A DNA stretch of 17,051 bases from the NCBI GenBank assembly GCA_964404075.1, contig CAYOIM010000020.1, positions 1-17,051 on the forward strand, read 5' to 3'. This document shows positions 1 through 9,056 of this stretch, in pieces. The stretch comes from CAYTED01 sp964404075. Lineage in GTDB: Bacteria > Patescibacteriota > Minisyncoccia > Moranbacterales > UBA1568. The notes beneath the pieces were generated by a model. That model saw only the letters and a program-made list of their open reading frames with translations, made no database searches and was not told where the DNA came from. Within the stretch, counting starts at the first letter, position 1. The number at the start of each line of letters is the position of its first letter. The position numbers and the translations under genes are program-made.

Positions 1-4
1 CCCT

Positions 5-937
5 ATGTACTTCAAGCATAATGTCACGCTCGCGCCGTATACGACTTTCAGGGTCGGAGGGAAAGCCTCCTTGTTCGTCGAGGTGAGCAGTCCGATAGAA
101 TTGGCCGAAGCGCTGGAGACCGCAGATCGGGAAAACCTGCCGGTATTCGTTCTTGGCGGCGGGAGTAATGTCCTGTTTTCCGATAAGGGATTTTCGGGGG
201 TGGTGATCCGGATGGTCGATGGAGGAATACTCGCGAAGGGTGACGGACATCTCATCGCGGGAGCCGGCATCCCCCTTCGGGATGTCGTCTCGGCTACGGC
301 GGAAAATGTCATGGCAGGACTGGAAACGCTTGCGGGGATTCCGGGGAGTTTCGGCGGCGCGCTTCGAGGCAATGCGGGCGCCTTCGGCAATGACATCGGT
401 CGGCATGTCGTCTCGGTGAAGACCTTTCACCAGGAGACAGGTATGGTGAAGGAAATGCTCGCGAGGGACTGTGAGTTCGGGTATCGGGAAAGTTATTTCA
501 AGCAACACCCGCACATCGTCATTTTGTCTGCAGTCATGAAGTTGAAACCCGGTGGGAGTCGGGCGGATATCCGACGAGTGATGAGGGAAACGATCGCGAA
601 ACGGGAGGAAAAACACAGCCAGACCGCTTGGTGTGCCGGATCATTCTTTATGAATCCGACGGTTGCGGATCAGAAGTTGCAACGGGATTTCGAATCGGAA
701 TCGGGGACCACCTGTCGTGAGGGAAAAATTCCTGCCGGATGGCTCATCGATCTCGTCGGGTTGCGCGGGAAGACGATCGGCGGCGCGATGGTGAGCATGG
801 ATCATCCGAATTACCTCATCAATACCGGCAATGCCAAGGCCGAGGATATCCTCATCCTCTCGAGTCTCGTGAAGACCCGTGTCCGTGACGAGCTTGGCGT
901 GATATTGAAGGAAGAAGTGAATCTGGTCGGGTTCTGA
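5..937 (+). CDS. murB: UDP-N-acetylenolpyruvoylglucosamine reductase MurB
   Basis: MurB reduces UDP-GlcNAc-enolpyruvate to UDP-MurNAc with FAD and NADPH, the second committed step of cytoplasmic peptidoglycan precursor synthesis. The 310-residue protein opens with APYTTFRVGG and has the FAD-binding GGGSNVL motif at residues 51-57 and GIPGSFGGALRGNAGAFG at about 111-128. Catalytic-type residues are visible: Arg161 in GYRESYF, Ser213 in AGSFFMNP and a Glu at 303/304 in LKEEVNLVG. The YRESYF spacing and short C-terminus resemble the type II (Gram-positive-like) enzymes. The ATG at 5 gives a family-typical N-terminus, but only four bases precede it, so an upstream start beyond the window edge cannot be excluded. 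Its stop is one base before the engB start, so the two are probably co-transcribed. Confidence 0.95.
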   Translation: MYFKHNVTLAPYTTFRVGGKASLFVEVSSPIELAEALETADRENLPVFVLGGGSNVLFSDKGFSGVVIRMVDGGILAKGDGHLIAGAGIPLRDVVSATAENVMAGLETLAGIPGSFGGALRGNAGAFGNDIGRHVVSVKTFHQETGMVKEMLARDCEFGYRESYFKQHPHIVILSAVMKLKPGGSRADIRRVMRETIAKREEKHSQTAWCAGSFFMNPTVADQKLQRDFESESGTTCREGKIPAGWLIDLVGLRGKTIGGAMVSMDHPNYLINTGNAKAEDILILSSLVKTRVRDELGVILKEEVNLVGF

Positions 938-938
938 T

Positions 939-1523
939 ATGAATATACTTTCCAAAGCATTCGTCAAGGGAGTGATTGGCTCCGAAGGATTGCCGAAGCC
1001 GGTTCTGCCGACAGTGGCTTTTCTCGGTCGGTCGAATGTCGGGAAATCGAGCACGATCAACGCGCTCCTTCAGGCGAAGAAGCTCGCCATCTCCAGTGTC
1101 CAGCCGGGGCGCACGACCGAAATCAATTATTTTATCGTGAACGACGCGTTTTATTTCGCGGATCTTCCGGGATACGGATACGCCAAGGCATCGATGAAAC
1201 AGCGCGAGAAAATCCGTCGGCTGATACTTTGGTTTCTTTCCGATGGCATCGCCCAGGTGGATCTCGCCGTATTCATGGTCGATGGATCGCTCGGATTGCA
1301 AGACGCGGATCGGGAGGCGATACGATACGGACTCGAGCATGGCAGAAAGGTCGCCATCATCGCGAACAAGATGGATAGGGGGTCTCAGAATAAGAATCGC
1401 GAGATACTGAAATCCATACAAGAGGAATATCCTCATATTATGATTTTTCCATTCAGCGCGAAGAGAGGAGTCGGTCGTGATGAAGTGCTGGAGTATATCG
1501 AGCGGGAACTGCATATCAAATGA
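939..1523 (+). CDS. engB: Ribosome biogenesis GTP-binding protein EngB/YsxC/YihA
   Basis: EngB is a small TRAFAC-class GTPase needed for late assembly of the large ribosomal subunit. The 194-residue protein carries the full G-box set: G1 GRSNVGKSS (30-38), G2 around PGRTTEIN (57-63), G3 DLPGYGYA (75-82), G4 NKMD (143-146) and G5 FSAKRG (172-177). DLPGYGYA is the EngB signature and separates it from Era and Der. The length is normal for the family and the protein is a lone GTPase domain. The start follows the murB stop by one base with no clear Shine-Dalgarno, which fits translational coupling. Downstream lies the repeat-rich spacer at 1524-1644. Confidence 0.95.
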   Translation: MNILSKAFVKGVIGSEGLPKPVLPTVAFLGRSNVGKSSTINALLQAKKLAISSVQPGRTTEINYFIVNDAFYFADLPGYGYAKASMKQREKIRRLILWFLSDGIAQVDLAVFMVDGSLGLQDADREAIRYGLEHGRKVAIIANKMDRGSQNKNREILKSIQEEYPHIMIFPFSAKRGVGRDEVLEYIERELHIK

Positions 1524-1531
1524 TAGGGTCA

Positions 1532-1629
1532 GATACTGGATATTGGATGTCAGATAATATATATAGATATCGGATATTTTGTGCTGATGTTTCTCTTTAT
1601 CTAATATCGAGTATCAATTATCCGATATC
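1532..1629. repeat. Intergenic cluster of inverted GATAT-type repeats
   Basis: The 121-base spacer after engB is AT-rich and largely made of units built on GATAC/GATAT/GGATATT in both orientations. One pair is 1532-1548 against the complement of 1599-1615 (17 bases, two mismatches). A second is 1566-1576 (GATATCGGATA) against the perfect complement at 1619-1629. The two pairs interleave rather than nest, so this is better read as a repeat cluster with units in opposite orientations than as one hairpin. No T-run typical of an intrinsic terminator is present and no gene is evident. Confidence 0.6.
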
Positions 1630-1644
1630 CATCTTCATTGATCT

Positions 1645-2205
1645 ATGAAATCCGGCATCATCGAATCGGAAGGCAAGAAAATTCCGTACAAAATAATCCG
1701 TCGCAAGGGAATGCGGCGCATGCTCCTCTCTTTTTCTTCCGGAGGAGAGCTCGTCCTGACGGCTCCCCGACTGACGCCTTCGTGGTTTGTCGATGCTTTT
1801 CTCCGGAAATCGCATGCGTGGATCGAATCGCATCTCGCGCATATTATGTCGCGGCAGGAAATGGCGTCGCGGCGTGATTCGGAGTACCGAGAAAAACGGG
1901 AAGAAGCGAGAACGATCATCGAGTCACGGGTGAGTGAGCTCGCCCTGCGATACGGATTTCGCTATCGGAATATCGCGATACGCAATCAGCGGACGCGTTT
2001 TGGGAGCTGTTCGCGGGATGGTAACCTCTCCTTCCATTATCGGATCGCCTTCTTCGCGTCGGAAGAACGGGACTATGTCATTTTCCACGAGCTCTGCCAT
2101 CTGCGCCATTTCGATCATTCGCCGGCTTTCTGGGAGGAAGTGTCCCGTTTTTCCCCGGATCACCGGATCCTCCGGGCGAAACTCAGGCATCGGGATCACC
2201 ATTGA
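1645..2205 (+). CDS. YgjP-like (DUF45) zinc metallopeptidase domain protein
   Basis: This 186-residue protein is a predicted zinc metallopeptidase of the YgjP/DUF45 family, related to the SprT/M48-like gluzincin fold. The zinc site is HELCH at 148-152 with a third ligand His158 in FDHSPAFW, the family pattern HELxHx5HSxxFW. The upstream signature RTRFGSCS (116-123) is also diagnostic. The N-terminal half has the usual basic stretch and a helical segment rich in Arg and Glu (about 70-95). No signal peptide or membrane segment is seen, so it is probably cytoplasmic. Physiological substrates of this family are not firmly known. The ATG at 1645 matches family N-termini, and no Shine-Dalgarno precedes it. 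Confidence 0.88.
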   Translation: MKSGIIESEGKKIPYKIIRRKGMRRMLLSFSSGGELVLTAPRLTPSWFVDAFLRKSHAWIESHLAHIMSRQEMASRRDSEYREKREEARTIIESRVSELALRYGFRYRNIAIRNQRTRFGSCSRDGNLSFHYRIAFFASEERDYVIFHELCHLRHFDHSPAFWEEVSRFSPDHRILRAKLRHRDHH

Positions 2206-2215
2206 CAATGCCCAC

Positions 2216-2243
2216 TTGCGGGTATTCGAAATGATATTATAAT
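2216..2243 (+). promoter_or_regulatory. Putative sigma70-type promoter for the hibernation factor gene
   Basis: A perfect TATAAT (2238-2243) lies 16 bases after TTGCGG (2216-2221), about 40 bases upstream of the start at 2282. A TTGACA at 2202-2207 is too far (30 bases) from this -10 box to pair with it. The gene-end position and the -10 match support the call; the -35 match is only partial. Confidence 0.45.
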
Positions 2244-2281
2244 GGAAGGAGTGGATGATCTATCAGTAACGACGAAATGGT

Positions 2282-2632
2282 ATGAGCACGAGATTTCTGA
2301 TTCACGGGCTGGAACTGAATTCGAAGCAGAGGATATATATCCTGAAGCGTCTTTCGGTCGTTGAAAAGCTCGTCGATCCCGTATCCAATGTGGAGGTGGA
2401 AGTGGGGCAGAATAAGAAGAAGCAGTATCGGGTGGAGGTGATGATCCATGATCCGCGCAAGCTCTATCGCGCGGAGAAACTCTCGGAGAGCATCGAGGGC
2501 TCGACGGATATGGTCGTGGAAAAATTGATGAGTGAAGTCGTTCGGGATAAGGAAAAAGTGAGGGACCTCCGTCGTCGCGGCGCCCGTTCGATCAAGAAAA
2601 AGACGACCCTGAATGCCGACGCTCGCTTCTGA
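2282..2632 (+). CDS. Short-form ribosome hibernation promoting factor (HPF/RaiA family)
   Basis: Members bind the 30S decoding channel and silence or dimerise ribosomes in stationary phase or starvation. The 116-residue protein has the family layout: an N-terminal strand (FLIHGLELNS), helix 1 with KRLSVVEKLVDP (about 22-33), a strand VEVEVGQ, VEVMIHDPRKLYRAEK (about 51-66) matching the usual V-x-I-x-P-x-RAE region, and helix 2 ending in a basic tail (MSEVVRDKEKVRDLRRRGARSI). It lacks the C-terminal dimerisation domain of long HPF, so it is a short or YfiA-like form. Its apparent promoter suggests it is transcribed separately from the peptidase gene. No Shine-Dalgarno is visible before the ATG. 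Confidence 0.82.
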   Translation: MSTRFLIHGLELNSKQRIYILKRLSVVEKLVDPVSNVEVEVGQNKKKQYRVEVMIHDPRKLYRAEKLSESIEGSTDMVVEKLMSEVVRDKEKVRDLRRRGARSIKKKTTLNADARF

Positions 2633-2679
2633 GTCGTATCATTTCGATAAAAAGATATTTTTTTAAAAAACACAAAACT

Positions 2680-3207
2680 ATGCCAAGAACTTCGAACGCT
2701 TTCAACTGGGCTGTCTATGTCGTTGTCGCCTGTTTTGCGGCCTGGGGGGTCTGGTTCGAGGCGATTCAGATGAATCTTTTCGATACCACGCCGAAACCGA
2801 TAATCGTTCGTCCGGTGAAAACCGCACCTGATATGATGGACGAGAAGCAATCCGTCCGTCTGCCGATGAAACCGTCCGGAAAGCTCTCCATGGACGAGGC
2901 GAAGGACTGCGTCCTCACCCGATACGAAGGGTATGCGACGGTAAAAGCCTGGTATGAGGAGAGCGACATGTATGGCGAGAAAACGAATGTTCTTCGGGTA
3001 GCCGAAAGCGATCGTTTCATGTTGCCGGAGAAGGTGCGGCAATGGGCTGATGGCACGCCCGTCGAGTCTCTTCTCCCGGATGCTGTCCCGGCGCCGCTCA
3101 ACACACGGCTCCTCAAGGCAAGTGCCGTGAAACCGACCGATGTGAAAATCGTTGAATTGAAAGTCTATTGTGAAGGGTATCCTTCCGCCAAGCTCGCTTT
3201 GAAGTGA
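2680..3207 (+). CDS. Unrecognised single-pass membrane-anchored protein
   Basis: I do not recognise this 175-residue protein. It begins with a short polar segment and one hydrophobic helix at about residues 9-27 (FNWAVYVVVACFAAWGVWF), which could be an uncleaved signal anchor. A proline- and lysine-rich linker (about 38-70) follows, then a mixed alpha/beta-looking soluble part to the C-terminus. With the basic N-terminus inside, the soluble part would face outward. Two cysteines (about 87 and 169) lie in that part and could form a disulfide. It sits between the hibernation factor and secA and is closed by a strong terminator just after its stop. The ATG at 2680 is preceded by an A-rich stretch rather than a Shine-Dalgarno. 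Confidence 0.6.
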   Translation: MPRTSNAFNWAVYVVVACFAAWGVWFEAIQMNLFDTTPKPIIVRPVKTAPDMMDEKQSVRLPMKPSGKLSMDEAKDCVLTRYEGYATVKAWYEESDMYGEKTNVLRVAESDRFMLPEKVRQWADGTPVESLLPDAVPAPLNTRLLKASAVKPTDVKIVELKVYCEGYPSAKLALK

Positions 3208-3229
3208 TTTCGCTTTGCTTTCTGGAGAG

Positions 3230-3256
3230 AAGCGCTCTTTGACGGGCGCTTTTTTT
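3230..3256 (+). terminator. Rho-independent terminator upstream of secA
   Basis: An 8-bp stem pairs AAGCGCTC (3230-3237) with GGGCGCTT (3244-3251), including one T-G wobble, around a six-base loop. Seven T residues (3250-3256) follow directly. It lies 22 bases after the stop at 3207 and should end the upstream transcript. Confidence 0.85.
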
Positions 3257-3267
3257 GGTGGTAAAAT
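3239..3267 (+). promoter_or_regulatory. secA promoter embedded in the upstream terminator
   Basis: TTGACG (3239-3244) and TAAAAT (3262-3267) are separated by exactly 17 bases, a near-consensus sigma70-type promoter. The -35 box occupies the terminator loop and the first base of its 3' arm, and the spacer carries the terminator T-run. Transcription would start near 3274, giving a leader of under 30 bases. An AAGGGA at 3289-3294 lies six bases before the secA ATG and can act as the ribosome-binding site. Confidence 0.7.
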
Positions 3268-3300
3268 CGATGGGTATTTGGCTATTTTAAGGGAAAGATT

Positions 3301-5944
<2,644 letters not shown>

Positions 5945-5955
<11 letters not shown>

Positions 5956-6373
5956 TACTGACAAATCCGTGACATTTTACGCCGGAGGATTTCTGTACAA
6001 TCCGAAGAGGAATGAGGTCCTGTTGCATTTACGGGATGGAAACACAACTGTAAATCCTCACCTGTGGGGATTCTTCGGAGGTACGAGCGAGGGGGATGAA
6101 TCGCCGCGGGAGTGTTGTGTCCGGGAATGGAAGGAGGAGCTGGGAATCGATGTCTCTCCCGATGCGTTGATACTGCTTTGCGATTACCTCAATACCGAAC
6201 GGAATACCTGGCGTTATGCATTCTACCTGGAGAGTGATTTGAACAAAACAGATATGACACTTGGTGAAGGCGCAGATTTCGATTGGATCCCTCTAGAAAG
6301 GGTTTTCGATTACGCCCTCACTGAAAAATCAGCGCGGGATTTGCGGTATTTTATCGAAGTAATGAAGAAATAG
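5945..6373 (+). CDS. Nudix hydrolase
   Basis: This 142-residue protein is a predicted Mg-dependent pyrophosphohydrolase of nucleoside-diphosphate-type substrates. The Nudix box is complete: Gly46, Glu52, then Arg60-Glu61, Glu64-Glu65 and Gly67 (the REWKEELG core), flanked by WGFFGG before it. Nothing identifies the substrate. The ATG at 5945 lies inside the last codons of secA (11-base overlap) and gives an N-terminus (MGDNTDKSVTFYAGGFLYNP) typical of a lone Nudix domain; longer upstream starts would run through the SecA zinc motif and are unlikely. Translation is probably coupled to secA. The stop is one base before csaA. Confidence 0.88.
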
Positions 6374-6374
6374 T

Positions 6375-6707
6375 ATGATCGACTATCAGGATTTTTCGAA
6401 AGTAGATATACGCGTCGGGGAAATCGTTCAAGTGGATGATTTTCCCGAGGCAAGAAAGCCGGCGTACAAGCTGGTGATTGATTTCGGACCGGAAATCGGA
6501 ATGAAGAAGTCGTCGGCACAGATAACGAAGCATTATTCGAAAGATGATTTGATAGGGATGCTTATCGTCGGCGTGGTGAATTTTCCTCCGAAACAGATCG
6601 GACCGTTCATCTCGGAATCTCTCACACTCGGGGTTCCGGATGAAAATGGCGATGTAATACTGCTCTGTCCGACGAGAAATGTTCCCAAAGGCGGACGAAT
6701 GTTTTAA
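6375..6707 (+). CDS. csaA: CsaA-type tRNA-binding-domain protein / export chaperone
   Basis: This 110-residue protein is a lone EMAP-II/Trbp111-like OB-fold domain. Its sequence closely follows Bacillus CsaA as I recall it: KVDIRVGEIV, FPEARKPAYKLVIDFG, EIGMKKSSAQITKHY, VVNFPPKQI and the GDVILLCP end are the family hallmarks. CsaA forms dimers, carries a tRNA-binding-type surface, and in Bacillus subtilis has been reported to bind preproteins and SecA as a possible export chaperone. Location two genes after secA is consistent with that role but does not prove it. A general tRNA- or structure-binding role is the alternative. It starts one base after the Nudix stop and is followed two bases later by the DUF1653 gene. 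Confidence 0.88.
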   Translation: MIDYQDFSKVDIRVGEIVQVDDFPEARKPAYKLVIDFGPEIGMKKSSAQITKHYSKDDLIGMLIVGVVNFPPKQIGPFISESLTLGVPDENGDVILLCPTRNVPKGGRMF

Positions 6708-6709
6708 AT

Positions 6710-6937
6710 ATGAAACTCGGAATATACGAACACTATAAGAAGAAACGCTACGAGGTGATCGGTGTCGCGAGGCATACGGAAACGCTTGAGGAATTCGTGG
6801 TGTATCGGGCGCTCTATGATTCCGAAGAATTCGGCGATCATGCATTGTGGATCCGTCCGAAGGAGATGTTTCTCGAAAAAGTGGATATCGATGGTGTTCG
6901 TACGCCGAGATTCCGATACATTGGAGACAAAGATTAA
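6710..6937 (+). CDS. DUF1653 family protein
   Basis: This 75-residue protein matches the DUF1653 pattern: GIYEHYKKKRYEVIGVARHTETLEEFVVYR, then ALYDSEEFGDHALWIRPKEMF and a C-terminal PRFRYIGD. It is a compact all-beta domain of unknown function, often encoded alone in bacteria. There is no signal peptide, membrane segment or catalytic motif I can name. It starts two bases after csaA, so it is in the secA transcript. It is followed by a 69-base gap holding an REP-like palindrome. Confidence 0.8.
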   Translation: MKLGIYEHYKKKRYEVIGVARHTETLEEFVVYRALYDSEEFGDHALWIRPKEMFLEKVDIDGVRTPRFRYIGDKD

Positions 6938-6948
6938 TCTCGTTTATT

Positions 6949-6979
6949 TGTCATCCCGGGCTTGACCCGGGATCCAGGT
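6949..6979. repeat. REP-like palindrome of the CCCGGG-CTTGA-CCCGGG type
   Basis: A perfect 8-bp stem pairs ATCCCGGG (6953-6960) with CCCGGGAT (6966-6973) around a CTTGA loop, flanked by TGTC on the left and CCAGG on the right. The motif GTCATCCCGGGCTTGACC is one I know as a dispersed intergenic palindrome in several bacterial groups, notably alphaproteobacteria. Here it lies between two co-directional genes and has no T-run, so it is not a standard terminator, though it could slow 3' decay of the upstream message. Confidence 0.75.
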
Positions 6980-7006
6980 TGCACGAACTTTGATTATTGA
7001 AGAAAT

Positions 7007-7342
7007 ATGAAAACTCTGAAATTCGCAACAGAACTCGTGTCACTCGTTCTCTCAGAAGAAAAGACCTCCACATGGAGGATTTTCGATGACAAGGGTTTGT
7101 CTCTCGGGGATGAACTTATATTCATCAATAAGGCGACAGGGGAGAAATTCGCGAAGGCAAGGATCGTTTCTGTCCGCGAGAAGACATTGAGAAAAATCGA
7201 TGTGGCGGATTTCGACGAGGGTCATGAGCGCTTCGAAAGCCCCGAGAAGATGCTTGACTCTTATCGATCATATTACGGAGATACGGTGACGATGGATGCT
7301 GTGGTGAAATTAATCAAGTTTGAGCTCCTGGAAAAAATATGA
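7007..7342 (+). CDS. ASCH-domain protein
   Basis: This 111-residue protein is a lone ASCH domain, a PUA-like beta-barrel thought to bind RNA; one member, YqfB, is an acetylcytidine amidohydrolase. Supporting segments are KTLKFATELVSLVLSEEKTSTWR (about 2-24), FDDKGLSLGDELIF (about 26-39), FAKARIVSV (about 48-56), a D-x-EGHERF stretch (about 70-76), and YYGD near the C-terminus. The K-T-S-T-W-R core and the GD turn are the strongest marks. Function is not established for this subfamily. The last four bases (ATGA) overlap the start of the next gene, so the two are very likely translationally coupled. Confidence 0.78.
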   Translation: MKTLKFATELVSLVLSEEKTSTWRIFDDKGLSLGDELIFINKATGEKFAKARIVSVREKTLRKIDVADFDEGHERFESPEKMLDSYRSYYGDTVTMDAVVKLIKFELLEKI

Positions 7343-7788
7343 AAATTACACTCTGTGGAAGTATCGCCTTTATTGATGAGATGGATACCGTGCGGAAAGC
7401 ATTGGAACTTATGGGGCATGAGGTAAAGATGCCACCACTCGAAGTTGCCGATGAAACAGGGGCGATGATTCCCGTGAAGAAGTATTATGCCTTGCGAAAA
7501 TCAATCACTGATGATGCTTCATGGATTTGGAAGAGAAAGGCAGAGGCGATGCGTTGGCACTTCGATAAAATTGTCTGGTCGGATGTCATCCTGGTTTTGA
7601 ATGAGGGTAAAAATGGCATACCAGGATATATCGGTGCCAATACCCTCCTCGAAATGGGTCTCGCATTTCATCTGAAGAAACCGATCTATCTCCTCATGCC
7701 CATTCCGGAAATCTCTTATAAAGAGGAGATTCTCGGTATGTTGCCAATCGTAATCGATGGCGATTTGAAGAAAATCATTAAAAAATAA
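7339..7788 (+). CDS. Nucleoside 2-deoxyribosyltransferase-like protein
   Basis: The 149-residue protein begins MKITLCGSIAF, the Rossmann-like opening of the nucleoside 2-deoxyribosyltransferase (NDT/DRTGG-type) superfamily. Later it has SDVILVLNEGKNGIPGYIGA (about 81-100) followed by NTLLEMGLAFHLKKPIYLLM, where the conserved Glu in LLEMG occupies the position of the superfamily's catalytic or binding Glu. These enzymes cleave or exchange N-glycosidic bonds of (deoxy)nucleosides or nucleotides, in salvage or clean-up. The exact substrate cannot be read from sequence. The gene overlaps the ASCH gene by four bases and ends five bases before the MFS gene. Confidence 0.72.
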   Translation: MKITLCGSIAFIDEMDTVRKALELMGHEVKMPPLEVADETGAMIPVKKYYALRKSITDDASWIWKRKAEAMRWHFDKIVWSDVILVLNEGKNGIPGYIGANTLLEMGLAFHLKKPIYLLMPIPEISYKEEILGMLPIVIDGDLKKIIKK

Positions 7789-7793
7789 AAAGT

Positions 7794-9056
7794 ATGGATT
7801 TTTTTGCTCGAAATAGAGCCCTCGCGACGGTATTCTTCACGATTTTTCTCGACATGATCGGATTTGGGATTCTCATTCCCATCATGCCATTCCTCTTCAC
7901 GGATCCGGCATCCCCACACTACATATTCGGGGCTGGGGTATTGCTCGACCGCGGATATGTGTACATGGGGATCATCATGTCTCTCTTCTCGCTCTGCATG
8001 TTTCTCTCCGCTCCCATCATCGGCGAGTTTTCCGACAAATACGGACGGAAGAGACTCCTGATCGGGTCAATCATCGGGAATGCTGTTGGCTACGCTGTCT
8101 TCGCGATCGGCATTCTCCTCCATTCGGTGACATTCATCATACTGGCGAGGATGATAAACGGCCTCATGAGCGGCGGTATGGTAGTGGCGCAGGCGGCGAT
8201 CGCCGATATTACGAAGCCTGAGGATCGGGCGAAGAATTTCGGACTCATCGGCGCGGCATTCGGATTGGGCATGATCCTCGGTCCCTTTATTGGTGGACGA
8301 CTGGTCGATCCGACGCTCGTCTCCTGGTTTACGGCGACGACCCCATTCTTCTTCGCAGCGGGACTCTCCGTCATCAATGTGCTTTTCATCGCACTCTTTT
8401 TTGAAGAGACGAATAAGCACATCGATACCGCGAGGGTACTCACGCTCTCCAAAGCGATACGGAACATCGAAAAAGCGGTCTCTCTCAAATCCCTCCGACC
8501 GCTCTTCATCACGAACTTCCTCTTCCAGGGAGGATTCTCATTCTATGTCACCTTCGCGGGCGTATTTTTCCTCACTCGTTTCGGATTTACCGAGGCGAAT
8601 ATCGGAAATTATTTCGCTTACATCGGGCTCTGGATCATTTTCACGCAGACTATCCTGACACGCATCGTCTCGAGATACCTCTCAGAAAAGGAGATTCTCC
8701 GGAATACCATCATGATCGTGGGTGTCGCCATCTTGATCGTCACCACTTTGCATGACTCGCGCTACCTGTATTTCGTCGCTCCGTTCATGGCGATGGCGAT
8801 GGGATTGACCCAGGCCAATATGACGGCGCTCATCTCGCGGGCATCCGACGCGAATATACAGGGAGAAATTCTCGGCATCAACGGAAGCGTTGCATCGCTG
8901 GCGACCGCTTTTCCGCCGCTTTTCGCGGGGCTGATCGCGGGGTATTTCGATGTGCATGCGCCACTCGTCATCGCATCGATAACGATCATTTCCGCCGGAC
9001 TCTATTTCATCAATCACCTCCGGGTGATACGACTCCGCGATGAAGCCATGTTATGA
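7794..9056 (+). CDS. MFS transporter, TetA-like drug:H+ antiporter type
   Basis: This 420-residue protein has about 12 hydrophobic segments, the normal count for major facilitator drug antiporters. TM1 carries Asp20 in FLDMIGFGILIPIMPFL, a pattern typical of TetA-like DHA1 members. Motif A is GEFSDKYGRKR (77-87) in the TM2-TM3 loop. Motif C, the antiporter signature, is GAAFGLGMILGPFIGG (153-168). Substrate cannot be deduced; tetracycline resistance should not be assumed. The first ATG at 7794 gives the usual short cytoplasmic N-terminus. Its stop overlaps the queA start by four bases (ATGA). Confidence 0.88.
   Translation: MDFFARNRALATVFFTIFLDMIGFGILIPIMPFLFTDPASPHYIFGAGVLLDRGYVYMGIIMSLFSLCMFLSAPIIGEFSDKYGRKRLLIGSIIGNAVGYAVFAIGILLHSVTFIILARMINGLMSGGMVVAQAAIADITKPEDRAKNFGLIGAAFGLGMILGPFIGGRLVDPTLVSWFTATTPFFFAAGLSVINVLFIALFFEETNKHIDTARVLTLSKAIRNIEKAVSLKSLRPLFITNFLFQGGFSFYVTFAGVFFLTRFGFTEANIGNYFAYIGLWIIFTQTILTRIVSRYLSEKEILRNTIMIVGVAILIVTTLHDSRYLYFVAPFMAMAMGLTQANMTALISRASDANIQGEILGINGSVASLATAFPPLFAGLIAGYFDVHAPLVIASITIISAGLYFINHLRVIRLRDEAML

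Noticed and set aside
2202..2243. Perfect TTGACA with perfect TATAAT before the hibernation factor gene as one promoter.
   Set aside because: The spacing is 30 bases, far outside 15-19; TTGCGG at 2216 is the better partner.
7794..9056. Calling the MFS gene a tetracycline-resistance gene.
   Set aside because: Motifs A and C show a DHA1-type antiporter but do not define substrate, and there is no TetR-like regulator next to it.
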